Source: Myxococcales bacterium
GTDB taxonomy: Bacteria; Myxococcota_A; Bradymonadia; UBA7976; UBA1532
Reading direction: 5' to 3'
Assembly (NCBI GenBank): GCA_947488215.1
Contig: CANLBD010000005.1
Location: forward strand, 1-33,311
Length of the DNA stretch: 33,311 bases
Position numbers and translations under genes: made by a program. This document shows positions 16,485 through 24,393 of this stretch, in pieces (the first letter of the stretch is position 1; each line of letters opens with the position of its first letter). The notes beneath the pieces are model-generated. The model made no database searches and was not told where the DNA came from. It saw only the letters and a program-made list of their open reading frames with translations.

Positions 16485-18122
16485 CTACGACGCGGTCTGC
16501 GCCAATTCAGCCTCAGTGACGGCGCGATTGCGCCCCCCGGCCTTTGCTCGGTAGACGCACTGGTCGGCGCGCTCAAAGACCTCTTTGAACTGCTCCCCTG
16601 GCCGCTTCGTCGCCACGCCGATGCTCGTCGTCACCGCGATGTTCAGGCCCGTATGAACAACGGGCTTTCGGTTCACGAGCGTTACCATCCGGTCGGCGAC
16701 GGCGCGCGCGATGTGGGCGTCGCACTCCGGCAGGACAAGCACGAACTCCTCGCCGCCATAGCGGGCGAGCATGTCGACCTCACGAATCCCGAGCTTGACG
16801 CGCTTCGCCGTCTCTTGGAGCACGGCGTCACCCGCCAGGTGTCCATAGGTGTCGTTGACGCGCTTGAAGTGGTCGAGGTCGAGCACGAGCACACTGAAGC
16901 CCCGCTCGGGGCGCCCCTCGGGGTAGAGCGTCGACTCCACCCACTCCGCCATCGCGCGCCGGTTCGGGACGCGCGTCAGCGGGTCGATGTTCATGACCTG
17001 AGTCGTCTCGACGAGCTTGCGCTCAAGGGTGTCGATCTGCGCTTGCGAGGTGCTCACCTGCGACGACAGCTCGCTGAGCTGCGCCCGCATCTTGCTCGCC
17101 TCAGCGGCGGCGTTGACCGTCTCGGAGACGAGCAGGTCTTGCAGCTCGCGCAGCTCGTTCAGCTCGGTCGCGTTCTCGAGACGCTGCCGAATCTGGAGCG
17201 CCGCTGTCTCAAACGCCGCCGAGCCGTGGGTCGCGAGCGCGAGCTGGTCGGCGAGAGACTTCAGCACGGTCTTCACAACATTGCGCTGGGCCTGCACCGG
17301 TGCGATCGACATCTCGACGCGCGCGAGGTGAGCGCTGAGCTCGCTCCGAAGCTCCTGCAAACCGCGCGCATCCGCATCCGGCAAGCGGGCGCGCAACGTC
17401 GTCACGGCCGCCTCAAGGTCCGACGGCGCGCCGCCGACCCGCACGACGTGCTCCGCGCACAGGTCCACAAGCGCGACGAGCCCTTCCAGCCGCCGCTGCT
17501 GGCTGCGCTGCGTGACCAGCTCCGCGGCCAGCGCCTTGCGTCGCTGCGCCACGAAGGCGACGATCGCGTCGAAGTGCGGCTGCGCGTCGTCCGCCGTGTT
17601 CGCCTGAGCGAGGCCCGCCAGCGCGGCGACCATCGCGTCGCGCGATTGACCCTCGGGGTCGGCGAGCGGTACGAGGCCTCGGCAAACCTCGGCGACACGG
17701 CGCAGCAAAGGGCCTGAATGCGCCGCTGGCGTCAGCTCCGGCTTCGCGCCGAACTCGACGAGCATGCGGTCGAGGCGCTGCGTGAGCGCGACGGCGGCGG
17801 TTGCGTCGAATCCGCCTGTCGGCCCAGCGACGCCCTTGACGGCCTCGGCGAGGCTTCGGACATCGGGGCTGTGGGCTGCAGCCTCGCGCGCGAAGTCCGC
17901 CAGCGCGAAGAGCAGCCCGGCGACCTCGGCGGCGCCCTCAAAGTCGACCGGCGCGGGCGGCGCGGTACTCCGACGGTAAGCCTGAGCGGCGACCCCGCGT
18001 TTCGTGCACAGGTCGGCGAACACCCGCTCGTAGTTCGGGGGCGTTGCGAGCATGCCGCGGCTGACCAACTCCATCATGGTGTCGCGCGCGATGCGTGCGA
18101 GCTTGTCCTGCGGGTCGTCCAC
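16485..18122 (-). CDS. GGDEF diguanylate cyclase with helical N-terminal region
   Basis: IDPLTRVPNRRAM, GFSVLVLDLDHFKRVNDTYGHLAGDAVL, active site ARYGGEEFVLVLPE, I-site RxxD (REVD) five residues before GGEEF. GTG start. Confidence 0.94.
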   Translation of the reverse strand: MDDPQDKLARIARDTMMELVSRGMLATPPNYERVFADLCTKRGVAAQAYRRSTAPPAPVDFEGAAEVAGLLFALADFAREAAAHSPDVRSLAEAVKGVAGPTGGFDATAAVALTQRLDRMLVEFGAKPELTPAAHSGPLLRRVAEVCRGLVPLADPEGQSRDAMVAALAGLAQANTADDAQPHFDAIVAFVAQRRKALAAELVTQRSQQRRLEGLVALVDLCAEHVVRVGGAPSDLEAAVTTLRARLPDADARGLQELRSELSAHLARVEMSIAPVQAQRNVVKTVLKSLADQLALATHGSAAFETAALQIRQRLENATELNELRELQDLLVSETVNAAAEASKMRAQLSELSSQVSTSQAQIDTLERKLVETTQVMNIDPLTRVPNRRAMAEWVESTLYPEGRPERGFSVLVLDLDHFKRVNDTYGHLAGDAVLQETAKRVKLGIREVDMLARYGGEEFVLVLPECDAHIARAVADRMVTLVNRKPVVHTGLNIAVTTSIGVATKRPGEQFKEVFERADQCVYRAKAGGRNRAVTEAELAQTAS

Positions 18123-18150
18123 GCGTCTGCGTCCCCTACCTGAGCCGCGC

Positions 18151-19146
18151 TCAGTCGTTCTCGTCCGGGGCCATCCAGCCCCGCTTCTTCAGCTTCTCGA
18201 CGAGCGTCGTCCGGTTCATGCGGAGCAACGTCGCGGCGCGATTCTTGTTCCACTCCGTGCGCTCGAGGGCCTGCTTGATGAGGCGGTCCTCCAGCGTATT
18301 CAGCATCTCGCGCAAGTCGAGCCCGTCCTCAGGCAAATCCTGAGCGAACGCGTCCTTCGGGGCGGCCTTGACCGCGCGCCCTTCGGCGACCTTCGGCGGC
18401 AGGTCCTCGATCTGCACGATCTCGTCCATGCAGAACACGGTCAGACGCTCGACCATGTTCTCCAGCTCGCGCACATTGCCGGGCCAGCCATACTCGCAGA
18501 GCTTTTGCAGCGCTTCGTCGCTGTATCCCTTCACGGAGCGCTTGCGCGTCGTCGCGAGCTTCTTGTTGAAGTGCTCAAGGAGCAGCGGCACGTCCCCCGC
18601 CCGCTCTCGAAGCGGCGGGAGCGTGACCGGCACGACGTTGAGTCGATAGAAGAGGTCCTCGCGGAAGCGCCCCGCGGCCACCTCGGCCTCGAGGTCCTTG
18701 TTTGTCGCGGCGACGATACGCACGTCGACCTCGACAGGGCGCGTGCCGCCGACCGGCTCAAACGCCCGCTCCTGAATGACGCGCAGCAGCTTGACCTGCA
18801 AGATCGCGCTCATCTCACCGATTTCGTCGAGAAAGATGGTGCCGTTGTGCGCGAGCTCGAAGCGGCCCTCTCGGCTATGCATCGCGCCCGTGAACGCGCC
18901 CTTGACGTGACCGAAGAGCTCACTCTCGAGCAGGTTCGCGGGGATGGCGCCGCAGTTCACCGGCACCATCGACTTCTTCACGCGCGGGCTGAGCTCGTGG
19001 ATCGCTCGGGCGACGACCTCTTTGCCCGTGCCGCTCTCGCCCAGGATCAAGACCGTGCTGTCGGTCTTAGCGACTTTCTCGATCAAGCGCAAAACCCGCT
19101 GGATCGCGGGGTCCTCACCGACCATCGGACGACTTAACTCGCTCAC
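18151..19146 (-). CDS. sigma54-dependent transcriptional activator (AAA+ and Fis-type HTH, no receiver domain)
   Basis: [30 protein letters not shown]-terminal [27 protein letters not shown]; begins directly at the AAA+ domain. Confidence 0.95.
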   Translation of the reverse strand: MSELSRPMVGEDPAIQRVLRLIEKVAKTDSTVLILGESGTGKEVVARAIHELSPRVKKSMVPVNCGAIPANLLESELFGHVKGAFTGAMHSREGRFELAHNGTIFLDEIGEMSAILQVKLLRVIQERAFEPVGGTRPVEVDVRIVAATNKDLEAEVAAGRFREDLFYRLNVVPVTLPPLRERAGDVPLLLEHFNKKLATTRKRSVKGYSDEALQKLCEYGWPGNVRELENMVERLTVFCMDEIVQIEDLPPKVAEGRAVKAAPKDAFAQDLPEDGLDLREMLNTLEDRLIKQALERTEWNKNRAATLLRMNRTTLVEKLKKRGWMAPDEND

Positions 19147-19198
19147 GCTCGCTCCGGACGCGGCCTATTTCGCCCCACTCTCAGGGACGCAACGATGC

Positions 19199-19239
19199 GT
19201 GTCAATGATTTGTCACCTTCATTTGCCTACATTTATGCT
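19199..19239. promoter_or_regulatory. Divergent promoter region: TTGACA-like -35 toward the activator gene; TTGTCA-N18-TATGCT toward dapF
   Basis: TTGACA on minus at 19205-19200; plus strand TTGTCA 19210-19215 and TATGCT 19234-19239. Confidence 0.4.
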
Positions 19240-19253
19240 GCTAGGGTCGGGCG

Positions 19254-20042
19254 ATGCAGTTCCGCAAGTACGAAGGCCTCGGCAACGACTTCATCGTCGT
19301 AGACACGCGCGCATGGTCGGCCGAGGCGCGAGACCTCGTGTCCCCGGAGCGCGCCCGCGCCCTCTGCGACCGCCACTTCGGCATCGGCGCGGACGGCGTG
19401 CTGCGCCTCGACCCTGCGTCCGACGCGGACGCGCGCATGCGCGTTTTCAATGCGGACGGCAGTGAAGCGGAGATGTGCGGCAACGGACTCCGCTGCGTCG
19501 CGCGGGCCCTCGCCGACGGCCGCGAGCGCCAAGGCGCCGTCACCGTAGAGGTCTTGACGGGGGCCGGACGCCTGACCGCGACCGTGACGCCCGAGACCGT
19601 CGAGGCCGATCTGGGCGTGGCCCGCGACGACGGCCGCCTGACGCTGGACGTTGACGGAGAGGTCGTTACGGGCCGCGCGCTCGACCTCGGGAACCCGCAC
19701 TTTGTCGTGGACGCGCCTGGCGGCCGCGACACCGCCGCCCGTCTGGGCCCGCGCCTGCAACGCCACCCCGCCTTTGCGCGCGGCGTCAACGTGTCCTGCC
19801 GCGTTTTGGACCACGACGGCGTGCTGGTGCTGCACGTCTGGGAGCGGGGCTGCGGGCTCACGCTCGCCTGCGGCACCGGCGGCGCCGCCACGGCCAGCGC
19901 CGCTTGGCTCGACGGCCTCGTGCCACGCGGCTTCGCGCGCGTGCGCCTGCCCGGAGGCGAGCTTACACTCATCGAGCGCGCGGGCCGCCTCGCGCAGCGG
20001 GGCCCCGCGAGGCTGGTCTATAGGGGCGAGATCGACGGCTAG
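19254..20042 (+). CDS. dapF: Diaminopimelate epimerase DapF
   Basis: QFRKYEGLGNDFIVVD, FNADGSEAEMCGNGLRC, and second catalytic Cys motif LACGTGGAA. Confidence 0.96.
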   Translation: MQFRKYEGLGNDFIVVDTRAWSAEARDLVSPERARALCDRHFGIGADGVLRLDPASDADARMRVFNADGSEAEMCGNGLRCVARALADGRERQGAVTVEVLTGAGRLTATVTPETVEADLGVARDDGRLTLDVDGEVVTGRALDLGNPHFVVDAPGGRDTAARLGPRLQRHPAFARGVNVSCRVLDHDGVLVLHVWERGCGLTLACGTGGAATASAAWLDGLVPRGFARVRLPGGELTLIERAGRLAQRGPARLVYRGEIDG

Positions 20043-20055
20043 CCGACACCGCTGG

Positions 20056-20077
20056 GCGAGGCGACGAAGCGCCTCGC
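20056..20077. terminator. Hairpin between convergent dapF and rplC
   Basis: gcgaggcg (20056-20063) / cgcctcgc (20070-20077), 6-nt loop; no clear T-tract. Confidence 0.4.
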
Positions 20078-20084
20078 GCTCGGG

Positions 20085-20759
20085 TCAGACGATCTTGCGC
20101 TTGACGGCGTGCTGGATGCGCACGACGCCGCCGTTCGGGCCCGGGACGGCGCCCTTGATCAGGAGCAGACCTTCGGCCTCGAGGAACTTCACGACGCGCA
20201 GGTTTTGCACGGTCACGCGGCTGTTGCCGTGCTGACCAGGCATCTTCTTGCCCTTGAAGACGTGCGCGGGGTAGGTGTTCGCGCCGATCGAGCCGCCGTG
20301 ACGGTGGTACTCGTGCTGGCCGTGCGACGCGCCCGAGCCGGCGAAGTGGTAGCGCTTGAAGACGCCCGAGAAGCCGCGGCCCTTCGACGTGCCGATGACG
20401 TCGATCTGGTCGCCCGCCTTGAACAGGCGGTCGCCGGCGAACGACTCGCCGACGGAGTACTTGGCGAGCGTGTCCGCATCGAGGCGGATCTCACGGAGCA
20501 CGGCCTTGACGAACTGCTTGTCGCCTTCCGTCTCGATGAGGCCGTTCTTCTCGAAGAAGCCCGCGACGGGCTTCGTCACGTTCTTGGCCTTGCGCTGGCC
20601 GAAGCCGATGACGACGGCGTTGTAGCCGTTCTCGCCCTCGGTGCGCTTCGCGACGACCTTGTTGCCGCGGGTGTCGATGACGGTGACGGGCACCTGCTTG
20701 CCGTCTTCGACGAAGATGGCGGTCATGCCGACCTTACGGCCGAGAAGTCCTTCCGGCAT
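20085..20759 (-). CDS. rplC: 50S ribosomal protein L3
   Basis: GLLGRKVGMTAIF, GTSKGRGFSGVFKRYHFAGSGASHGQHEYHRHGGSIGANTYPAHVFKGKKMPGQHGNSRVTVQNLRVV. Confidence 0.97.
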   Translation of the reverse strand: MPEGLLGRKVGMTAIFVEDGKQVPVTVIDTRGNKVVAKRTEGENGYNAVVIGFGQRKAKNVTKPVAGFFEKNGLIETEGDKQFVKAVLREIRLDADTLAKYSVGESFAGDRLFKAGDQIDVIGTSKGRGFSGVFKRYHFAGSGASHGQHEYHRHGGSIGANTYPAHVFKGKKMPGQHGNSRVTVQNLRVVKFLEAEGLLLIKGAVPGPNGGVVRIQHAVKRKIV

Positions 20760-20911
20760 GTCAACTGTCCTTTCTCGCGCGCTCCTGCCACGGAGCCGCT
20801 GACGGTCGAGTTCCCGCCCACGAGCGCGAGAGGTCCACCATTGGACGTCGCAGGGCGAGGCGCGACACGTTGCGCGCTCTCGCCCGCGATGTCAAGTCCC
20901 TCTGGCTGCGC

Positions 20912-22588
20912 TCAGAGCGCGAAGGGCATCGTGATGGGCATCGCGGGGCCGGAGAACTGCGGGAAGCGGAAGCCCCGCACCGTCGACTCCACGCAGTTAC
21001 CGACCGGCGTCCCTGAGAACGGCGACTGCGCTTGGGCGCTACTCACGCTGCCGTTCCCCTCGATCTTCATCTTGACCACCACGGTGCCGCTCGCGTCGGG
21101 CTGACGGTCCTTGCACGCGTTGACGGAGCCGAGGCCCTTCTTCACGACTGTCATGATCTGCGGCTTCGTCAAGCTCTCGGGCAACAGGGGATCCGCCGAC
21201 GCAGCAGGCGCTGCCGCCGCCGCGCCACCACCGCGCTTTGGTGCGGGTGACCCATCGAGCGCACCGAGCAGGTCGTCCACCTCGCCGCCGCTCTTCTTGG
21301 GCCGCGCCGGGGGCGGTTCAGCGGCTGCAGCGGGCTTCGGCGCTTGCGCGACGGCTGGCGGAGGCGCGTCTTCGGCACCGCCACCCGCGTTCGTCGCCGC
21401 GCGCGCGCCCCCACCGCTCCCGGCGACACGCGGGGCCCCTGCCGCGCCACCCGCAGCCCGACGCGCGTTCGGCTCGGCCGGCGGCGTGTTCTGCGCGATG
21501 GCCTCGGCAGGCAACGTCGCTGCCGCGGGGCTGGAAGCGACCTCTGTCGGCGGTGCCGTGACGGGCGCTTGGGTCACAGGTGCTTGCGTGCTGCCGACAG
21601 CGACGGCAACGGGCGTCGTCGACGCAGCGGGTGTGCCCTCAGCGGGCTTGTCGCTGCCCTTCATGACGAAGACGACCGCACCCGCCACAATCGCCGCGCC
21701 GGCGATGATGGCGACGTAGAGGCCGGTGTTGCTCTTCTTGCGCGCCACCAGTGAGGGCAGCGGCTGAGAGGCGATGGGCGACGGTGCCGCGGGCGCGAGT
21801 CCGACCGGCCCGAGGCCGAACGCGTCCCCCGTGCCGGACGACGTCGTCGATGGCCCGATCAGGCCTGAGATATCGATGAGGCCGGAACCATCCGAGCCGC
21901 CTGTGTTCGAGACGCTCCTGCGCGCCTCCGCCTCGCCCGCGAGGCTGTCAAGGCTGAAGAGCACCGAGTTCTCATTGCGCTGCGAGCGCAGCTTCTGCTC
22001 GCTCCCGCTGACCCGTGGGCTGCTCGCTGCTGCGCTCGTCGCCGCAGAATCGTCGTCGCCGAACAGGTTGCTCGCCGCCGCGCCCACGGCAGGTCGGTCG
22101 GACGTCATCACGTCGTCTTCGGCTTCGTCCGACGGGAAGAGGGACGCAGCAGCGGCGGGCTTCGCCTTCTCAGATGACGGCCGCGCGGCCGGGGCAGGTG
22201 CCGCTGCCGGGAACAGGTGAGAGAACTCCGTGACCGACGCGAGTCGAATCCAGTCCGCCATGCCCTCGGCCCACGTGAACGACTCTGCGTCCACCTCACC
22301 CCGCTCAAGCATCTGCTCGATGTCCGAGGGCGTGAAGGGACCCTTCTGCTCGCGCTGCACAACGATGTACCAAATACCGTCTGGCGCGGGTGACTCCATG
22401 GAGTCTGCGCCCGACGGGACGGACACGACGCGCGTCGCGTCCTCGCCTGCGTCCCCCGCCCCCTCTTCCTTCGCGCGGACGACGATGGTGTGCGAGCACT
22501 TCTTGCAGCGGATCTTGAAGACCTTGTTGCGGACCTTGTCGTCGCCGATTTGGTACTTCGCGCCGCAATTGTCGCAGACGATTCTCAT
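20912..22588 (-). CDS. gltJ: GltJ/AgmX-like protein: MJ0042-type zinc ribbon, GYF domain, TM, Pro/Ala-rich linker, C-terminal TonB-like (AgmX/PglI) domain
   Basis: MRIVCDNCGAKYQIGDDKVRNKVFKIRCKKCSHTIVV; WYIVVQREQKGPFTPSDIEQMLERGEVDAESFTWAEGMADW; TM LYVAIIAGAAIVAGAVVFVM; C-terminal LLPESLTKPQIMTVVKKGLGSVNACKDRQ...GTVVVKMKIEGNGSVSSAQ. Confidence 0.72.
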   Translation of the reverse strand: MRIVCDNCGAKYQIGDDKVRNKVFKIRCKKCSHTIVVRAKEEGAGDAGEDATRVVSVPSGADSMESPAPDGIWYIVVQREQKGPFTPSDIEQMLERGEVDAESFTWAEGMADWIRLASVTEFSHLFPAAAPAPAARPSSEKAKPAAAASLFPSDEAEDDVMTSDRPAVGAAASNLFGDDDSAATSAAASSPRVSGSEQKLRSQRNENSVLFSLDSLAGEAEARRSVSNTGGSDGSGLIDISGLIGPSTTSSGTGDAFGLGPVGLAPAAPSPIASQPLPSLVARKKSNTGLYVAIIAGAAIVAGAVVFVMKGSDKPAEGTPAASTTPVAVAVGSTQAPVTQAPVTAPPTEVASSPAAATLPAEAIAQNTPPAEPNARRAAGGAAGAPRVAGSGGGARAATNAGGGAEDAPPPAVAQAPKPAAAAEPPPARPKKSGGEVDDLLGALDGSPAPKRGGGAAAAAPAASADPLLPESLTKPQIMTVVKKGLGSVNACKDRQPDASGTVVVKMKIEGNGSVSSAQAQSPFSGTPVGNCVESTVRGFRFPQFSGPAMPITMPFAL

Positions 22589-22702
22589 GCTTGCGTCTCT
22601 CCCAAGCGACCGGTGTGCAGTGGTGCTCTGAACAGGTGACGGATGATAAACGGCGCGGCCCGAGCGGGCAAGCTACGCCGCCGTGATCGGGCGCACTGAA
22701 CG

Positions 22703-22724
22703 ATGAAACGCACGAGCGTTTCAT
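22703..22724. other. Perfect palindromic hairpin atgaaacgc-acga-gcgtttcat
   Basis: 9-bp arms at 22703-22711 and 22716-22724, between the 84-aa gene and the gltJ-like gene. Confidence 0.7.
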
Positions 22725-22795
22725 TCGGTCTTCGGTGAGTTCAAAGGACGCCGCGACGGGCGAGGCATACTGCCCCGCGAGACGCGACGTGGGGC

Positions 22796-23050
22796 TCAGC
22801 GAAGCGTCGCGTCCTTGGACGTCGAACGAAGCTGCGGCAAGAAGTCGCGCTTGAGCTTCAACAGCCGCTCGAACTTCGCCTTCTGGCGAGCGTCCGTGTA
22901 CAGCACTTGCGGCTTCTTGTACGCGCCCTCGATGAGCATGTCGTTGAAGTCATAGAACTTCGTCTTCTCGGTACCACCCGCAGGCGCCTGGGCCGAAGCC
23001 ATGGACGGGGTCAGCGAGAGCGCAAGCAGGACGCACATCAGAGTCTTCAT
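22796..23050 (-). CDS. cglF: Small secreted protein, CglF-like
   Basis: Signal peptide MKTLMCVLLALSLTPSMASAQ then FYDFNDMLIEGAYKKPQVLYTDARQKAKFERLLKLKRDFLPQL; located in the Glt-like operon. Confidence 0.5.
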   Translation of the reverse strand: MKTLMCVLLALSLTPSMASAQAPAGGTEKTKFYDFNDMLIEGAYKKPQVLYTDARQKAKFERLLKLKRDFLPQLRSTSKDATLR

Positions 23051-23067
23051 GGAGGCTCTCCTTTGGC

Positions 23068-24393
23068 TCAGGGCGCGGCGGTTGTGGCGGGCGCGGGCGC
23101 GCCGGAGGTCGGCTCGCTCGCGGGGACTTCAGGCGCCCCGGTCGGCGGTGCGCTCACGGGTGCCTCGGGTGCGCCGCTCGAAGGGGCTTCGGCAGCGGGC
23201 GCGGCGTCGGCAGCGGGCGCGGCGTCGGCAGAGGGCGCGCCCTCCGCGGGCTTCTCTTCGGTGGACGGCTGCTTCTGCAGGGTGTCAGCCTGCTCCAAGA
23301 ACTGAATCGTCGAGTTGATCGGGTCATTCGGCCCGACCTTCGCGACGTCGCGGTACTTGATGTAGAAGGCGAGCGCCTTCTTAGGCTGATTGAGCTGCTC
23401 TTCGTAGATCTTGCCGACGCGCAGGAGCGCCTCGGTGTTGTCCCCGCGGGTCTCTAGGCTGTCCTCGTAGGCCTTGGCTGCCTGCTCGTACTGCGCAGTG
23501 CCGTAGAGCGCATTCGCCTCGCCAATCGTCGCGACATAGCTCTTCGGGAACCGTGCACGCACCGCCTGAAACTGCGGGAGCGCCGCGGCATAGTCGAGGT
23601 AGTCGAGGTAGATGGACGCGACGTTCAAGCGCGCTTCGTCCATCGTCGCGTCGAGCGAGATGGCCTTCTCGAACTCTTCAACCGCGCCCGGGATGTCGTC
23701 GAGCGTGTAGTAGGCGAGTCCCAAGTTGTTGTGCGCGTGCGGGTTCTTCTCATCGAACGCGATGGCCTTCTTGAACATGAGCACCGCGAGCGGGAGCTCC
23801 TTCTGCTTCATGTAAATCAGGCCAAGATTGACGATCGCGGGCACGTTCTTCGGCTGAACCGCGAGCACTTCCTTGACGTACTTCAGCGCAGTCTGGGTGT
23901 CGCCCTTCGTCTGGTAGGCGGCGGCCAGGTTGTTGCGCGCCCCAAGGTCGTCGGGGTTTGCCCGGAGCACGGACTCGAACTCCGTGATCGCGTTCTCGAC
24001 CTCGCCCGAGACGAGCAGCGCACGCCCAAAGTCCAACTGGACCGCGCGAGGCACGTTGCCCTTCTCGATCACCTTGCGGTAGGCCTTCACGGCGTCCGCG
24101 CTTCGCCCGAGCTTGCCGTAGGCGAACGCGAGGTTCAGCCACGCGGCGTCGTAGCCAACATACGCGACCGTGGCGGCCTCGAAGCCCTTGGCGGCCGCCG
24201 TGTAGTCCGGCGGCGACTGCTCAAGACCTGCAATGCCCACGTTGAAGGCCTTGACGGCCGCGTCCGGAATGCCAGCGACCTTCTCGATGCGAGGCGGAGG
24301 CGGAGGGGCTTCCGACGTCTTGGTGGCGGGACCGCCGCCACAGGCGGCGAGCGCCGCAGCCGCCAGGAATGCGCCGATGCGCGCGCGCTTCAT
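23068..24393 (-). CDS. gltE: TPR lipoprotein, GltE/AglT-like, with Ala/Pro-rich C-terminal tail
   Basis: Lipobox AAALAAC; canonical TPRs (AWLNLAFAYGKLGRSADAVKAYRKVIE..., AHNNLGLAYYTLDDIPGAVEEFEKAISLD). Confidence 0.65.
   Translation of the reverse strand: MKRARIGAFLAAAALAACGGGPATKTSEAPPPPPRIEKVAGIPDAAVKAFNVGIAGLEQSPPDYTAAAKGFEAATVAYVGYDAAWLNLAFAYGKLGRSADAVKAYRKVIEKGNVPRAVQLDFGRALLVSGEVENAITEFESVLRANPDDLGARNNLAAAYQTKGDTQTALKYVKEVLAVQPKNVPAIVNLGLIYMKQKELPLAVLMFKKAIAFDEKNPHAHNNLGLAYYTLDDIPGAVEEFEKAISLDATMDEARLNVASIYLDYLDYAAALPQFQAVRARFPKSYVATIGEANALYGTAQYEQAAKAYEDSLETRGDNTEALLRVGKIYEEQLNQPKKALAFYIKYRDVAKVGPNDPINSTIQFLEQADTLQKQPSTEEKPAEGAPSADAAPAADAAPAAEAPSSGAPEAPVSAPPTGAPEVPASEPTSGAPAPATTAAP

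Noticed and set aside
24255-24275. GG-N10-GC site (TGGCATTCCGGACGCG) in the GltE-like gene
   Set aside because: -12 element ACGC is poor, intragenic and unrelated to the three strong promoters.
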